Source: a virus. Taken from it: a stretch of 27,610 bases of DNA. Positions 15,619 to 23,491 of the stretch are shown in pieces. Below the pieces are notes generated by a model that saw only the letters and a list, made by a program, of their open reading frames with translations, ran no database searches and was not told where the DNA came from. The position numbers were made by a program, and so were the translations under genes. Position 1 is the first letter of the stretch; each line of letters starts with the position of its first letter. The stretch is from positions 1 through 27,610 of IMG/VR virus record IMGVR_UViG_3300008266_000386. One strand, 5' to 3'.

Positions 15619-17508
15619 ATGTCTAGGCCGATGGCCCCTCTCTACGACACTGTCGAACAGGTCGAGAGCCGCGGCAATCAAAACGCGGTCAGCCCGAAGG
15701 GCGCCCGTGGCGTGATGCAGTTGATGCCAGGGACGATGCGCGACCCCGGATTCGGCGTAACGCCGCCGCGCGACAACTCGGAAGCCGAGAACCGCCGCGC
15801 GGGCCGTGAATATCTGGACGCCATGCACAACCGCTATGGCGACCCAAAGCTGGCGCTGATGGCCTACAACTGGGGGCCAGGCCGCGTTGATACATGGATC
15901 AAGAACGGCCAGAACCAGAACGCCGTCCCGAAAGAAACTAGGGACTATGTACGGAAGATCATGGGTGGAAATATGGCATTGAACGGACCCACTCAAGCGC
16001 CAGCCGGTCAGCCGGTCCTGCTGGCCCAGCAGCCGCCCCGCGACCCCGTGGCGCCGATCCTCGCGCAGAACCCGAACGCGCCGGGACAGATCCAGTCGCG
16101 CCCGGTCCTCACCGACGCGATGGTCAACGAGGCGATGGCGCCCCAGACCAACGCCGCCGAGAACAGCGTGGCGATGCAGCAGCTGAAGGCGCTCGAAGGA
16201 AACATCGACGCCAACGTCCGCGCGAAGCAGGCCGCTCTGCTCGGCCCCGAGGCTGCTCAGTTCGCGCAGCAGAACAATCTCGCCTTCAACGACCCGCGCG
16301 TCCTCGAGATGGCGGGCAAGAAGAACGTCAACCCGCTCCAGAAGGGCCTGTCGATCCTGCAAGGGATCATCGGTACGCCGCTTGGCATCATCGGCAACGC
16401 GCTTGGCGAGAACATCGACTACACCGCCGCGTTCACGCCGGAAAAGACCTACCGCACCCGCGCGCAGGCGGCTATCGCCGCGCTCGATGCTCAAGGCCTG
16501 GAGGCCAAGAAAGAGATTGCCGGGATGCGTCAGGACACGCGCCAGTCAATCTTCTCGGCCGTCGCGCCCGCGGTGCAGAGCGCCTACAACCTGAACACCG
16601 AACAGGGCAAGGCCAACATCGGCAATACGACCGAAGAGCAGATCATCAACGACACGCTGCGCAAGAACGGTTTCGTCGACCAGTACGGCAACGTCGACCG
16701 CTCATCCCCGCAGGCGCAGCAGTTCATTCTCAGCCTGAAGCAGCAGATGTCGGTCGCCGAGAACACCGGCAAGCCCGACCCGAACGCCGGCATCGCCGCC
16801 GCGCTCTCTGGCCTCACCACCGCGTTCACGAAGGGCCGCGACGACAAGTGGGGCGACCTAGACGCGAAGTGGCAGTCCGACACGCTGTTGTCAGCGCAGA
16901 CCGCCTCGGGCCAGATCAACTCGGCCGAGTCGCTGCTGGCGGCCTCGCGCCGCCTCGGCGATGTGAACTACGGCGGCCTCGTCGGCGACGCCAAGCGCGA
17001 ACTGCAAAACTCGCTGGCCTCGCTCGGCTACAAGTCTGAGGATATCAGCAACGCCGCCGTGGTTGACGGCCTGATCACCCAGCAGGCTTTGCCGCGTATG
17101 CAGATGCTGGGCGGCAACGACTCCGAGAAGGAGCTGACGATGATCACCAACTCGCTGGGCGGCAGCAAGTCGACCTTCGCCGCCCGCGAGACGGCGCAGC
17201 TGTCGAACCTGGCATCGCTCCGGGCGCAGAAGGAGTACGGCGACAACTTCCTGAAGTACGTCAATCGCGTTGGACGCCAGAGCGCCAACCAGATCGACTT
17301 CATGCAGTCGGACGAATACAAGGGCTTCACGCAGAAGAAGCTCTTCCAGTTCGAACCGCGCATCCTGCCTTCGCTTGCGCGTCTCGACCCGAAGCGGTAT
17401 TCGAACTTTGCGTTGGTCAATGGCCAGGTTTACGTTAAGACCGGGAAGAACGCGGTGCCGATCACCTCGCTCTCGCAGGAGCAAATCAACCGCGCGATGG
17501 GGAACTAA
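15619..17508 (+). CDS. Internal virion protein with N-terminal lytic transglycosylase domain
   Basis: A 629-residue protein. Residues 8-115 form an SLT lysozyme-like domain: VEQVESRGNQNAVSPKGARG with the catalytic glutamate at E16, GVMQLMPGTM (31-40), a long helix, AYNWGPGRVD (82-91) and the closing ETRDYVRKIMG (106-116). This enzyme cuts peptidoglycan glycan strands, forming 1,6-anhydro ends, and in podoviruses is carried in the virion to open the wall for DNA entry. Residues 120-629 are long, helical and Ala/Gln-rich without a recognised domain, as in T7 gp16-like or other ejection proteins. It is followed three bases later by another giant ejection-type gene. Confidence 0.85.
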   Translation: MSRPMAPLYDTVEQVESRGNQNAVSPKGARGVMQLMPGTMRDPGFGVTPPRDNSEAENRRAGREYLDAMHNRYGDPKLALMAYNWGPGRVDTWIKNGQNQNAVPKETRDYVRKIMGGNMALNGPTQAPAGQPVLLAQQPPRDPVAPILAQNPNAPGQIQSRPVLTDAMVNEAMAPQTNAAENSVAMQQLKALEGNIDANVRAKQAALLGPEAAQFAQQNNLAFNDPRVLEMAGKKNVNPLQKGLSILQGIIGTPLGIIGNALGENIDYTAAFTPEKTYRTRAQAAIAALDAQGLEAKKEIAGMRQDTRQSIFSAVAPAVQSAYNLNTEQGKANIGNTTEEQIINDTLRKNGFVDQYGNVDRSSPQAQQFILSLKQQMSVAENTGKPDPNAGIAAALSGLTTAFTKGRDDKWGDLDAKWQSDTLLSAQTASGQINSAESLLAASRRLGDVNYGGLVGDAKRELQNSLASLGYKSEDISNAAVVDGLITQQALPRMQMLGGNDSEKELTMITNSLGGSKSTFAARETAQLSNLASLRAQKEYGDNFLKYVNRVGRQSANQIDFMQSDEYKGFTQKKLFQFEPRILPSLARLDPKRYSNFALVNGQVYVKTGKNAVPITSLSQEQINRAMGN

Positions 17509-17511
17509 CCG

Positions 17512-19728
17512 ATGCCCAACCCTGACGGCTCACTCACTCCCGCGGAGTTCGAACAGGCCCGCCAGCAGATGCTTGGCGGGCAGCAGTCTGCCGCCCAGCC
17601 GCAGCCAGGGATTGATGCGTCGGTGTCGTACGACCCGGCTGAGTGGAAAGACGGCGTCTACGTCGGGCCGCAGGGCGGCGAGATCTCGCTCGACGAGTTC
17701 CGCCGCGCCCAGCAAGTCGACAACGCTGACGCGGCCATCGCGCAGCTGCCGAAGAACCCGAAGGCCGACCAAGGCGGCTTCATGGGCTGGGTCACCGGCA
17801 ACAGCCGCCAGGAGTACGACATCCCCGAGTTCAGCCCTGGGCTGGGTGGTCAACTGGCCACGTCCACGGCCCTCGGCGACGAAGGCAAGATGGGCATCAT
17901 CCAGAAGATGTATGCCGACGAGGCCCCGACCTTTACCGCCGACAAGTTCGGCAACATCATGGTGTCGTTCGGCGCGGGCGCGAACGAGGGTAAGACGTTC
18001 TACGTCAACCAGCCGGGGTTCTCGGCGCAAGACGCCACCACGCTCGGCACCAACCTCGCGATGACCGCCATCCCCGGCGGCCTCGCCGCGCGCGGCGCCC
18101 TCGGGCTTGGCCTCCGCGGCACGCTCGCAGTGGGCGGGTCTGCGGCGGTCGGCGCTATGGCTGGTGACACCGCCCGCCAGGTGGCCGGCAACGCGATGGG
18201 TGACACCAGCCGCAACGATAACCTGGTCCCCGGCATCGACCTACCCGAGATGATCACGGCCGGGGCTGGCGAAGGCCTCGGCGCTGGCGTGGGCTACGCC
18301 GCGTCGACATACCCGCGCCTCGCGGGCGCCCCCGCCGACGTGGTCCAGAACGTGCGTGACGCGGGAGTGTTGTCGGAGAACACCGGCATCCCGTTCACCC
18401 GCGGTCAGGTCATCAACACCCCAGCCGCGCGTACGCGGATGAGCAACCTCGGAGAGTACCCGCAGACCTCTGGCGAGATGACCGACGCACTGGCCGCGCA
18501 GACGACGAAAACCAAGACGGCGGTGGAGCAGATCGTCAATCCGCCGACGACTGGCCCCGGCATCCTGGCCGACACCCGTGCGCAGAACGCCGCGGCCGCC
18601 GTCGTCAAGAACGCCAAAGATGCCCGCAAGGCCGCAGCCGACCCGGCCTACGCCGCTGCGCTCGACTCCAACCCGCCAGTCGACACGACGCCGCTGGTCG
18701 CGAACCTCGAGAAGGTCCGCAACGGCTTGACGAAGAACGACCCGCTGCGCCCGACGCTCGACAAGGCGCTCGAGGACTTGAACGCTGGCGATATGTGGCA
18801 GCTGACCCCGCGCCAGCTTCAGGGCGTCCGCATCGCCACCAACGACGCGCGCGAAGAGGCACTGCGGCAGGGCAAGAACGGTCTGGCCAACAGCCTCAAG
18901 CCGGTGGTCGACGAGATCACGACGTTCATCGAGGGCAACGCCAAGGGCTACACCGCCGCTAACCAGCTGTGGACCGATCTGACCAAGCCGATTGACCAGC
19001 TTGAGGGCAGCGCCATCGGCGCCTTGGCGAAGTCGGATTCGTTCACCCTTGGCAAGTTCACTGAGCGCCTGTTCGGTGAGAACAGCGCGCTGAAGGGCCA
19101 GCGGCAGTTCGTCAAGGAGAACCTCGACAAGGTCGACCCGACGATCTACCCCGATCTTGCCCGCGCCGAATTGCAGCGGCGCTTGTCGCTGATTCCTGAC
19201 TACGGCATGGGCGGCGGCGAACGCAATGTCCCCGCGCAGCTGAACAAGGCCCTGTTCGGGACCGAGGCATCGCGCGATATGTGGAAGCAGGCGCTACCCG
19301 GCATGGAGCAAGCCATCGACGACCTGGCCGACGCACTGGACATCGCGGCGCGCGGCCGCGCCAAGGAGTCTGGGACCGTCGCCAAGGGTGCGGAAGCCGA
19401 CGCGGCCACCAGCGCCGTGGAAAAGGCCCGCCTGCGCGACACGACCGTCTACGGGACGTTGCTGTCTGCCGCCCGCTGGGCGGTAACGAAGACCGCGGAG
19501 AAGGCCGGCGGACCTTTCACCACCCGCATTCGCCAAGGGCAGTTGGCCGAAGAGGTCAACGTCAACTTCCCGAAGGCGGCCGACGATCTCCTCGAGGAGA
19601 TGCGCAAGTCGAACAAGGCGGCCGACCGCGCCATCGTTGCCTTCATCCAATCCGCCAAGCAGTACGCTGCATCTGAACCGGACCCGGAGGACAAGCCCAA
19701 GGCGAAGCAGGGCGTCCTCGCGCAATAA
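17512..19728 (+). CDS. Large internal virion / DNA ejection protein
   Basis: A 738-residue protein beginning three bases after the transglycosylase gene. The N-terminal 170 residues include short structured blocks (VSYDPAEWKDGVYVGPQGGE; EYDIPEFSPGLGGQ). Residues about 178-220 are a Gly/Ala-rich hydrophobic stretch (LGTNLAMTAIPGGLAARGAL, then GLGLRGTLAVGGSAAVGAMA) that could insert into a membrane. The remaining 500 residues are charged and helical, with Ala/Lys/Glu-rich coils, and end in a basic tail. Size, the membrane-active stretch and position match proteins ejected to build a DNA channel across the envelope. No catalytic motif is seen. It is the last structural gene. Confidence 0.7.
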   Translation: MPNPDGSLTPAEFEQARQQMLGGQQSAAQPQPGIDASVSYDPAEWKDGVYVGPQGGEISLDEFRRAQQVDNADAAIAQLPKNPKADQGGFMGWVTGNSRQEYDIPEFSPGLGGQLATSTALGDEGKMGIIQKMYADEAPTFTADKFGNIMVSFGAGANEGKTFYVNQPGFSAQDATTLGTNLAMTAIPGGLAARGALGLGLRGTLAVGGSAAVGAMAGDTARQVAGNAMGDTSRNDNLVPGIDLPEMITAGAGEGLGAGVGYAASTYPRLAGAPADVVQNVRDAGVLSENTGIPFTRGQVINTPAARTRMSNLGEYPQTSGEMTDALAAQTTKTKTAVEQIVNPPTTGPGILADTRAQNAAAAVVKNAKDARKAAADPAYAAALDSNPPVDTTPLVANLEKVRNGLTKNDPLRPTLDKALEDLNAGDMWQLTPRQLQGVRIATNDAREEALRQGKNGLANSLKPVVDEITTFIEGNAKGYTAANQLWTDLTKPIDQLEGSAIGALAKSDSFTLGKFTERLFGENSALKGQRQFVKENLDKVDPTIYPDLARAELQRRLSLIPDYGMGGGERNVPAQLNKALFGTEASRDMWKQALPGMEQAIDDLADALDIAARGRAKESGTVAKGAEADAATSAVEKARLRDTTVYGTLLSAARWAVTKTAEKAGGPFTTRIRQGQLAEEVNVNFPKAADDLLEEMRKSNKAADRAIVAFIQSAKQYAASEPDPEDKPKAKQGVLAQ

Positions 19729-19746
19729 CAAAGAAAGCCCCAATGG

Positions 19747-20712
19747 ATGGCACTGACTGACGACGAGTTTATCGCCGCGTGGCACCGCGCAGACTGTTCA
19801 CCCGCCCAAGTTGCCAAGCTGACCGGCCTCCACGTCCGCGGGATCTACGGCCGCCGCAAGCGCCTCGCGGAGAAGGGCGTCATCCTGCCGTCGATCCCGA
19901 CCAGCGCGGGCGGCGAAGCAGCCAACGTCTACACGACCGACGCTGCGCGGGCCTACGCCCGTGAGCGCACCGCCGAAGTCCACGAAGGCACGGTGATCGT
20001 GTTCTCCGACGCACACTTCTGGCCTCAGCCGCGCACCGTGGCGAACAACGCGCTGCTGGAACTGATCCGCGACCTGAAGCCCCGGCGCATCGTCGCCAAC
20101 GGCGACATCTTCGACGGCGCTGGCCGGATCTCGACGCACCCGCCACTCGGCTGGGCCAAGGTTCCTTCGCTTCAGGAAGAGATCGAGGCCTGCCAGGAGC
20201 GGATGCACGAAATTGAGCTTGTGGCCCCGCGTGGCTGCGCGCTGGATTGGAACGTCGGCAACCACGACACCCGCTTCGACAAGAAGCTGGCCGCCATCGC
20301 TGGCGAGTACGAGGGGCTGGTCGAGCGGCTCGAGGACAAGTTCAGTTCTTGGGACTTCGCCTGGTCGCTGCGCCTCAACGGCAACGTGATGATCAAGCAC
20401 CGCTACCACAACGGCATCCACGCCACCTACAACAACACCCTGAAGAGCGGCATGAACATCGTCACTGGCCACCTTCACCGGCTGGCCGTGACGCCCTGGG
20501 CCGACTACAACGGCCGCCGCTACGGCGTCGACACAGGCACTCTGTCGGATCCGCTGGCGCCGCAGTTCGACTACGGCGAGAACAACCCGACGCCGCACAC
20601 CTCGGGCTTCGCCGTGCTGACCTTCCGCGGTGGCAAGCTGCTGCCGCCTGAACTCGTCGAGGTTCACGACGGTGCCGCTTACTTCCGCGGCGAGGTGGTG
20701 TACCAGAATTGA
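19747..20712 (+). CDS. Metallophosphoesterase with N-terminal helix-turn-helix
   Basis: A 321-residue protein. Residues about 17-45 (CSPAQVAKLTGLHVRGIYGR, then RKRLAEKG) resemble a helix-turn-helix. Residues 83-320 hold the calcineurin-type phosphoesterase motifs in order: SDAH (D88, H90), GDIFDG (D120), GNHD (171-174), H218 and GHLH (241-244), so the two-metal site appears complete. Such enzymes cut phosphomonoesters or phosphodiesters; the substrate (nucleotide, nucleic acid or phosphoprotein) cannot be read from sequence. The ATG at 19747 has only a weak binding site (AAGAAAG). It lies between the last structural gene and the integrase on the same strand, and may be expressed late with the virion genes. 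Confidence 0.85.
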   Translation: MALTDDEFIAAWHRADCSPAQVAKLTGLHVRGIYGRRKRLAEKGVILPSIPTSAGGEAANVYTTDAARAYARERTAEVHEGTVIVFSDAHFWPQPRTVANNALLELIRDLKPRRIVANGDIFDGAGRISTHPPLGWAKVPSLQEEIEACQERMHEIELVAPRGCALDWNVGNHDTRFDKKLAAIAGEYEGLVERLEDKFSSWDFAWSLRLNGNVMIKHRYHNGIHATYNNTLKSGMNIVTGHLHRLAVTPWADYNGRRYGVDTGTLSDPLAPQFDYGENNPTPHTSGFAVLTFRGGKLLPPELVEVHDGAAYFRGEVVYQN

Positions 20713-20819
20713 ACCATCGGCCTCTTAAACACCTGATCTACAACGAAATCCTGCCCATGATGAAGGGCATGAGGAAGCACCCCATTTTTCGTCACAAATC
20801 ATCAACTTGGGGGTTGTAA
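20709..20819 (+). CDS. Possible 36-residue ORF before the integrase
   Basis: A TTG start in a TTGA overlap with the phosphoesterase stop opens a 36-codon frame that ends at TAA 20817-20819. GAGGTGG at 20692-20698 could serve as ribosome binding site. The product would be basic (about ten Lys, Arg and His) and helical (LIYNEILPMMKGMRKH). The arrangement copies the coupling habit of this genome, but the frame is short and the start codon rare, so chance is quite possible. No family is recognised. Confidence 0.3.
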   Translation: MNHRPLKHLIYNEILPMMKGMRKHPIFRHKSSTWGL

Positions 20820-20841
20820 ACGTCAGGTTTCTTGGTACAGT
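20814..20841 (+). promoter_or_regulatory. Candidate integrase promoter
   Basis: TTGTAA (20814-20819) and TACAGT (20836-20841) are 16 bases apart and each match four of six consensus positions of a sigma-70 promoter. The region is more AT-rich than the genes around it. Transcription would start near 20848, about 70 bases before the integrase ATG. The -10 box overlaps the left arm of an 11-bp inverted repeat, so a regulator or the integrase itself might bind there. Confidence 0.4.
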
Positions 20842-20908
20842 AGCACCATTGGTAAGTCGTTGATTTGCCACTGTGCAACACGCCAGCCAACGCTGGCACT
20901 GTACCAAG
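20831..20908 (+). repeat. 11-bp inverted repeat and hairpin in the integrase leader
   Basis: CTTGGTACAGT (20831-20841) and ACTGTACCAAG (20898-20908) are perfect reverse complements 56 bases apart. A second hairpin, GCCAGC-CAAC-GCTGGC (20882-20897), abuts the right arm. The right arm covers part of the integrase ribosome binding site AAGGAG (20906-20911). The hexamer GGTACA/TGTACC occurs three times here (20834, 20900 and 20912), which may also be a protein-binding repeat. Confidence 0.8.
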
Positions 20909-20918
20909 GAGTGTACCG

Positions 20919-21977
20919 ATGGCCGTTATCCAGAAGCGCGGGGACAGCTACCGCGTCCTGATCCGCAAGAAGGGTCAGAAGCCGATTTCCAAGACCTTCA
21001 AGCAGAAGGCAGTGGCCCAGCGGTGGGCCGACCAGACCGAGTACGAGATGTCCATCGGCGCGCTGGCTGGCGCACCCGACAAGGCCACCGTGGCCGACAC
21101 CATCACCAAGTACGTCCAGCGCATGGCCCAGATCGGCAAGCCGATCTCGCACAAGAAGGACTTGCTGCTGCGCCGGGTGTCCGAGCAGATCGGCGAGAAG
21201 CGCCTCGAGGAACTGACCACCGAGGTGCTGGTCGACTGGGTGGCCGGCATGAAGGTCTGCCCCAGCACCCGCCAGGGGTATGTGATCTCGTTCCGCACCG
21301 TCCTGACGACGGCCGAGACGCTGTGGGACGCCACGCCCAACCTCAAGGCCTTTGAGAAGGCATCGGTGTTCATGCGCAAGCACAGCATCACTGGCGAGTC
21401 CGAGAGCCGCGACCGCCGGGTGACCGACGCCGAGCTTGAGGCCATCCTGGCCGCGATGGTGGCGCCCCGCCTGCCGTACCGCGACATCCTCTACTTCCAG
21501 CTGCACAGCGCGTTCCGCATCGGCGAGACGTGCCGGCTGCGCTGGGCCGACCTCAACGAGGAAGACCGCACGGTCGTCATCCGCCAGCGCAAGCACCCGA
21601 AGAAGAAGACCGACGAGGTGGCCCCGCTGCTCGAGGCCGCGTGGGAGATCATCCAGCGCCAGCCGCGCGGTGGCGAGTTCATCTTCCCGTACGAGCCGAA
21701 CACTATCTCACACGCCTTCGCCGACTTCGCCGAGGGCGCCGGGGTCGAGGACATCCACGTCCACGACATCCGCCACGAAGCGATCAGCCGCCTGTTCGAG
21801 ATGGGCTTCGACATTACCGAGGTGCGGCTCTTCTCTGGCCATAAAGACCTGAAGATGCTCCAGCGGTACACCCATCTGCGGCCGCGCGACATCCGCCAAG
21901 GCCCCGTGGCGATCCGCCGCTACCACGAACAGATGGCAGCGGCTGGGAACGTGGTGCCGATCAACCGCGCCGCGTGA
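20919..21977 (+). CDS. int: Tyrosine-family phage integrase
   Basis: A 352-residue site-specific recombinase that would insert phage DNA into the host chromosome. Residues 1-45 form a small beta-rich arm-binding start (VIQKRGDSYRVLIRKKGQKP). Residues 55-155 are the SAM-like core-binding domain (TVADTITKYVQRMAQIGKPI). The catalytic domain has R200 in SAFRIGETCRLRW, a lysine around 225-230, HDIR at 282-285, H308 in SGHKD and the nucleophile Y317 in RYTHL, so all key residues are present. The ATG at 20919 follows AAGGAG (20906-20911); an upstream TTG at 20865 is possible but would cover the leader hairpin. The gene is convergent with the replication operon. I found no recognisable tRNA 3' end on either side to mark attP. 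Confidence 0.92.
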   Translation: MAVIQKRGDSYRVLIRKKGQKPISKTFKQKAVAQRWADQTEYEMSIGALAGAPDKATVADTITKYVQRMAQIGKPISHKKDLLLRRVSEQIGEKRLEELTTEVLVDWVAGMKVCPSTRQGYVISFRTVLTTAETLWDATPNLKAFEKASVFMRKHSITGESESRDRRVTDAELEAILAAMVAPRLPYRDILYFQLHSAFRIGETCRLRWADLNEEDRTVVIRQRKHPKKKTDEVAPLLEAAWEIIQRQPRGGEFIFPYEPNTISHAFADFAEGAGVEDIHVHDIRHEAISRLFEMGFDITEVRLFSGHKDLKMLQRYTHLRPRDIRQGPVAIRRYHEQMAAAGNVVPINRAA

Positions 21978-22129
21978 TCGCCTTGAGGCCTTCCGCCCGT
22001 CGTGAAGCAAAGAACTGCTCCACGACGGCGCGGTCGGCCACCACACGCTTGGGTCAGCCGCTTTGCGAACTCCATGGTCAGCAACACTCCTGCACTGCCA
22101 GCTATAGAAACAAGTATTGGTTGTATCAT
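21961..22129 (-). pseudogene. Possible small membrane-protein gene broken by a frameshift
   Basis: An ATG at 22127-22129 begins four bases after the helicase stop. The first about 28 codons are plausible: a hydrophobic segment (PILVSIAGSAGVLLTMEFAK) followed by RLTQA. Continuing in that frame gives an unlikely Gly/Arg/Pro-rich tail to 21920, deep in the integrase gene. In the +1 frame the sequence reads VVADRAVVEQFFASRRAEG, a good helix, and stops at 21961, barely overlapping the integrase end. A one-base difference near 22045-22050 (GTGTGGTGG) would join them into a protein of about 55 residues. The alternative is that nothing here is translated. Confidence 0.35.
21997..22028. terminator. 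Hairpin between convergent integrase and replication operon
   Basis: CCGTCGTG (21997-22004) pairs with CACGACGG (22021-22028), and AGCA (22006-22009) pairs with TGCT (22016-22019) after a single mismatch, making a 12-bp stem with a six-base loop. It lies just past the integrase stop and near the end of the minus-strand operon, a logical site for a two-way terminator. No T-run follows on either strand, so it may act as a processing or Rho-related element. Confidence 0.55.
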
Positions 22130-22132
22130 CGG

Positions 22133-23491
22133 TCACTTCTTCAATTTCTGCAAGTTCTTCACTGCCTCCAACAGGTCTTGCTGCGTTGCATCTTTTTTAG
22201 CCAAGGTGGCATAGACCGCGTCATCCACAGTGCCGGTCGCGAGTAGGTGGTAGACCAGCACTGGCTTTTCCTGCCCTTGGCGGTGGAGCCGGCCGTTGAA
22301 CTGCGAGTACAGTTCAAGGCTCCACGGCAAACCGAACCAGACAATCGTGCGCCCTCCGTGCTGCAAATTAAGGCCATGCCCCGCGCTGGCTGGATGAGCC
22401 AGCAGCATCGGGATCTTTCCGGCGTTCCAGTGATCTATCGTGGCGGGGTCTTTGCCCAGAGCCACGGCGTGAGGGAACCTTGCCTGCAAACGAGCCAGGT
22501 CAGACTTGAACTGGTATGCGACGAGAATAGGCTCGTCGGTCTGCTCTGCTATTTCAGCCAGGGCGTCCAGCTTGTCGTCTTGGATGACTTCCCAGCCGCC
22601 TTCGTCGAGGTACATCGCGCCGTTGCACAGCTGAAGCAGTTTGTTGGCCTGCACGGCTGCGTTGACGGCGGTGATCTCCCCGCTCTCCAGACTGAGAATA
22701 AACTCGGCCTGAAGTGTTTTATATTGCGTGACCACTTTTGGTGCGAGCGTGATGCCGATCACACTGTCGACGCGATCTGGAACGGACAGGTAATCGTCTG
22801 CTTTCATCCTGAGTGCGATGTCCGCTACGGCGCCGTGGAGCTTGCCGACCCGTTCAGGCTTGACTTCCCACTGGTTCCACTGCGGATTACCGACCTGGCG
22901 GCAGAACTTTTCCAGAAACACACCTTTGGTCTTGCCGAGCCGTTCACCGCGGTCGAGCAGATAGATCTGCGGCCAGATGTCGATCAGGTTGTTGGCGGCT
23001 GGCGTGGCGGTGAGTTCGACCACGCGCTTGATCTTGGGCAGGACTGAGCGCAGCGCCCGCCACCGCTTGGCCTGCGTCGACTTGAAGGCAGAGGACTCGT
23101 CGATCACGACCATGTCGTAGGGCCACTTCTGGCCCCAGAACTGGACGAGCCACGGCACCATCTCGCGATTGATGATCGTCAGTTCAAAGTCGAGACACTT
23201 GGCCCGCGCCTCGCGCACCTTGGCGCTGACGCCAGCGAGTTGGTTGACCTCGAGGTGCTTCAGGTGGCGCCATTGGCGGATCTCGTTCGGCCAGGTCGAC
23301 AGCGCCACGCGCAGCGGGCCGATGACTAGCGCGCGTTGCACCTGTTTGCTGGCAGTCAGATCGGCGATGGCCGTGAGCGTCGACACCGTCTTGCCAAGGC
23401 CCATGTCGAGCCAGAGCGCGCAGCCCGGTGTGTCCTTGATGAAGTCGACGGCTTGGGCCTGGTAGGCGTGGAGATCAGAGCGAGAGAGCAT
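22133..23491 (-). CDS. SNF2-type DNA helicase / ATPase
   Basis: A 452-residue superfamily 2 protein starting at an ATG that overlaps the VRR-NUC stop by 17 bases; reading further upstream would give nuclease codons out of frame. Motifs in order: Q-like LHAYQAQAVDF (7-17), Walker A DMGLGKT (29-35), VVIDESSAFK (128-137, the DE box, with DES instead of DEAH), ELTATPAANN (159-168), a C-terminal lobe with HPASAGHGLNLQ (366-377) and motif VI QFNGRLHRQGQ (397-407). It would use ATP to move on double-stranded DNA, probably remodelling replication forks or recombination intermediates. Linkage of SNF2 with VRR-NUC and family A polymerase is common in phage replication modules. Confidence 0.9.
   Translation of the reverse strand: MLSRSDLHAYQAQAVDFIKDTPGCALWLDMGLGKTVSTLTAIADLTASKQVQRALVIGPLRVALSTWPNEIRQWRHLKHLEVNQLAGVSAKVREARAKCLDFELTIINREMVPWLVQFWGQKWPYDMVVIDESSAFKSTQAKRWRALRSVLPKIKRVVELTATPAANNLIDIWPQIYLLDRGERLGKTKGVFLEKFCRQVGNPQWNQWEVKPERVGKLHGAVADIALRMKADDYLSVPDRVDSVIGITLAPKVVTQYKTLQAEFILSLESGEITAVNAAVQANKLLQLCNGAMYLDEGGWEVIQDDKLDALAEIAEQTDEPILVAYQFKSDLARLQARFPHAVALGKDPATIDHWNAGKIPMLLAHPASAGHGLNLQHGGRTIVWFGLPWSLELYSQFNGRLHRQGQEKPVLVYHLLATGTVDDAVYATLAKKDATQQDLLEAVKNLQKLKK

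Noticed and set aside
14980-16494. Open frame of 504 codons on the minus strand opposite three virion genes
   Set aside because: It spans several coupled plus-strand genes, including the transglycosylase catalytic domain, and shows no protein-like motifs.
20752-20789. TGCCC/GGGCA hairpin followed by a T-run, a possible terminator before the integrase
   Set aside because: The stem has only five base pairs and the five T residues lie about 15 bases past it, too far for an intrinsic terminator.
20713-22132. Attachment site (attP) next to the integrase
   Set aside because: No tRNA-like 3' end or paired direct repeat could be recognised on either side of int; the host junctions would be needed.
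21708-22136. GTG-started 142-codon frame after the helicase on the minus strand
   Set aside because: The GTGA overlap is attractive, but most of it is antisense to the conserved integrase catalytic domain and its composition looks random.
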